Positions 63,626-64,000 of a stretch of DNA of 64,000 nt are shown piece by piece. The DNA lies in contig JAFRPG010000105.1 of assembly GCA_017429265.1 (NCBI GenBank), forward strand, positions 1-64,000, written 5' to 3'. This stretch comes from Clostridia bacterium (GTDB taxonomy: Bacteria; Bacillota; Clostridia; Christensenellales; Aristaeellaceae). The position numbers and the translations under genes are program-made. The notes below the pieces were generated by a model that was given only the letters and a program-made list of their open reading frames with translations, was not told the DNA's origin and searched no databases. The first letter of the stretch is position 1. The number at the start of each line of letters is the position of its first letter.

Positions 63626-64000
63626 TCATCCCTGTGAATGCGCATCCCCAGGGCGTCCGTCCAGCCGGTAGAGGTAGGAGATCATCTCATACTCCCGGTT
63701 TCCCCATCTGTGGGTGCCGGTTTTGTACACTTCCCCGCCCATTCTCTCATAGAATTTCCTTGCTTCGTGATTCTCCCTGAGGCACCATACGATCATGCAT
63801 TTCCGGCCCGAAGCCCGGAAAGCATCGACCGCATCCAGAAACAGCGCCTTTCCGATTCCGCTGTTTCTTTTTGCGTACCTCACGTACAGGGCGACGATCT
63901 CACAGTCCGGCGCCTCGTCATCGATCGTCTGGTTCCATGCGAAGCCCAGGACTTCCTTTCCGTCTGCGGCGACCGTAAAGATCTGATACCGCCGGACTTC
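63626..64000 (-). CDS. GNAT-family N-acetyltransferase, partial (N-terminus beyond the window)
   Basis: The frame is open to the right edge (at least 124 residues). The core has 'DCEIVALYVRYAKRNSGIGKALFLDAVDAF' with the acetyl-CoA loop RNSGIGKA, and 'ENHEARKFYERMGGEVYK' (motif B), so the family call is firm. Substrate unknown. A GTG at 63883 lies inside the acetyl-CoA region and is not the start. Converges with the double-glycine-type peptide gene, 18 bp apart. Confidence 0.85.
   Translation of the reverse strand, partial: EVRRYQIFTVAADGKEVLGFAWNQTIDDEAPDCEIVALYVRYAKRNSGIGKALFLDAVDAFRASGRKCMIVWCLRENHEARKFYERMGGEVYKTGTHRWGNREYEMISYLYRLDGRPGDAHSQG

Overview
The window reads as chromosome from a GC-rich, low-complexity-envelope Firmicute, most likely an anaerobic gut or rumen Clostridia (a Christensenellales/Aristaeella-like lineage is a guess, not shown). 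Signs of this are type III glutamine synthetase, the murB-rapZ-whiA block, LexA with CGAAC-N4-GTTYG boxes, a CIRCE-controlled groESL, pseudouridine catabolism (psuK-psuG), an inverted-layout GH3 glucosidase, a cinnamoyl-esterase-like hydrolase and four BspA-type leucine-rich-repeat (LRR_5) secreted proteins. Gene starts almost always carry AGGAGG-like ribosome sites, TTG starts are common, and sigma-A promoters (TTGACA or TTGCAT, 16-18 bp, TATAAT/TATGAT) are easy to see. No rRNA, tRNA, CRISPR array, transposase or phage gene was seen.

Layout. 0-6.1 kb: end of a dispersed repeat, a large secreted LRR protein and a GH3 beta-glucosidase, all leftward. 6.1-9.2 kb: nadK-argR-recN operon. 9.3-14.1 kb: two HTH/zinc-ribbon regulators (one fused to a desulfoferrodoxin-like domain), an esterase, lexA with a free-methionine-sulfoxide reductase, a zinc-ribbon protein and a second hydrolase. 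14.1-14.4 kb: an inverted pair of a ~97-bp repeat whose third copy opens the window. 14.4-24.4 kb: mreB, glnN, rseC-trx, a secreted protein, and a type IIA topoisomerase pair. 24.4-29.8 kb: leftward operon murB-rapZ-whiA-pepC-LRR. 29.9-38.4 kb: housekeeping genes (GDPD, GNAT, serine hydrolase, rpsU, plsX-acpP-rnc, DUF1858, ridA, lspA-rluD-acyltransferase).

38.5-43.5 kb is the most intriguing block: a 13-codon mini-ORF with a strong ribosome site, then a five-gene operon of unassigned function (SPFH protein with three zinc ribbons, four-helix membrane protein, zinc-ribbon protein, coiled-coil/two-helix membrane protein, 59-aa acidic protein). 43.5-49.2 kb: fba and an operon psuK-psuG plus an unusual ClpB-D2-like AAA+ ATPase whose N-terminal AAA module lacks a P-loop, with a partner overlapping by 4 bp. 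49.2-51.3 kb: groES-groEL. 51.4-64 kb looks visibly more A/T-rich and accessory: a voltage-gated K+ channel, a secreted TlpA-like protein, two LRR proteins (the larger 1962 aa with internal segmental duplications and CxxCG modules), a DUF2975/HTH pair, a 54-aa peptide with a double-glycine-type leader, and a truncated GNAT gene at the right edge.

All calls come from reading the sequence and translations; no database search or measured statistic supports them.
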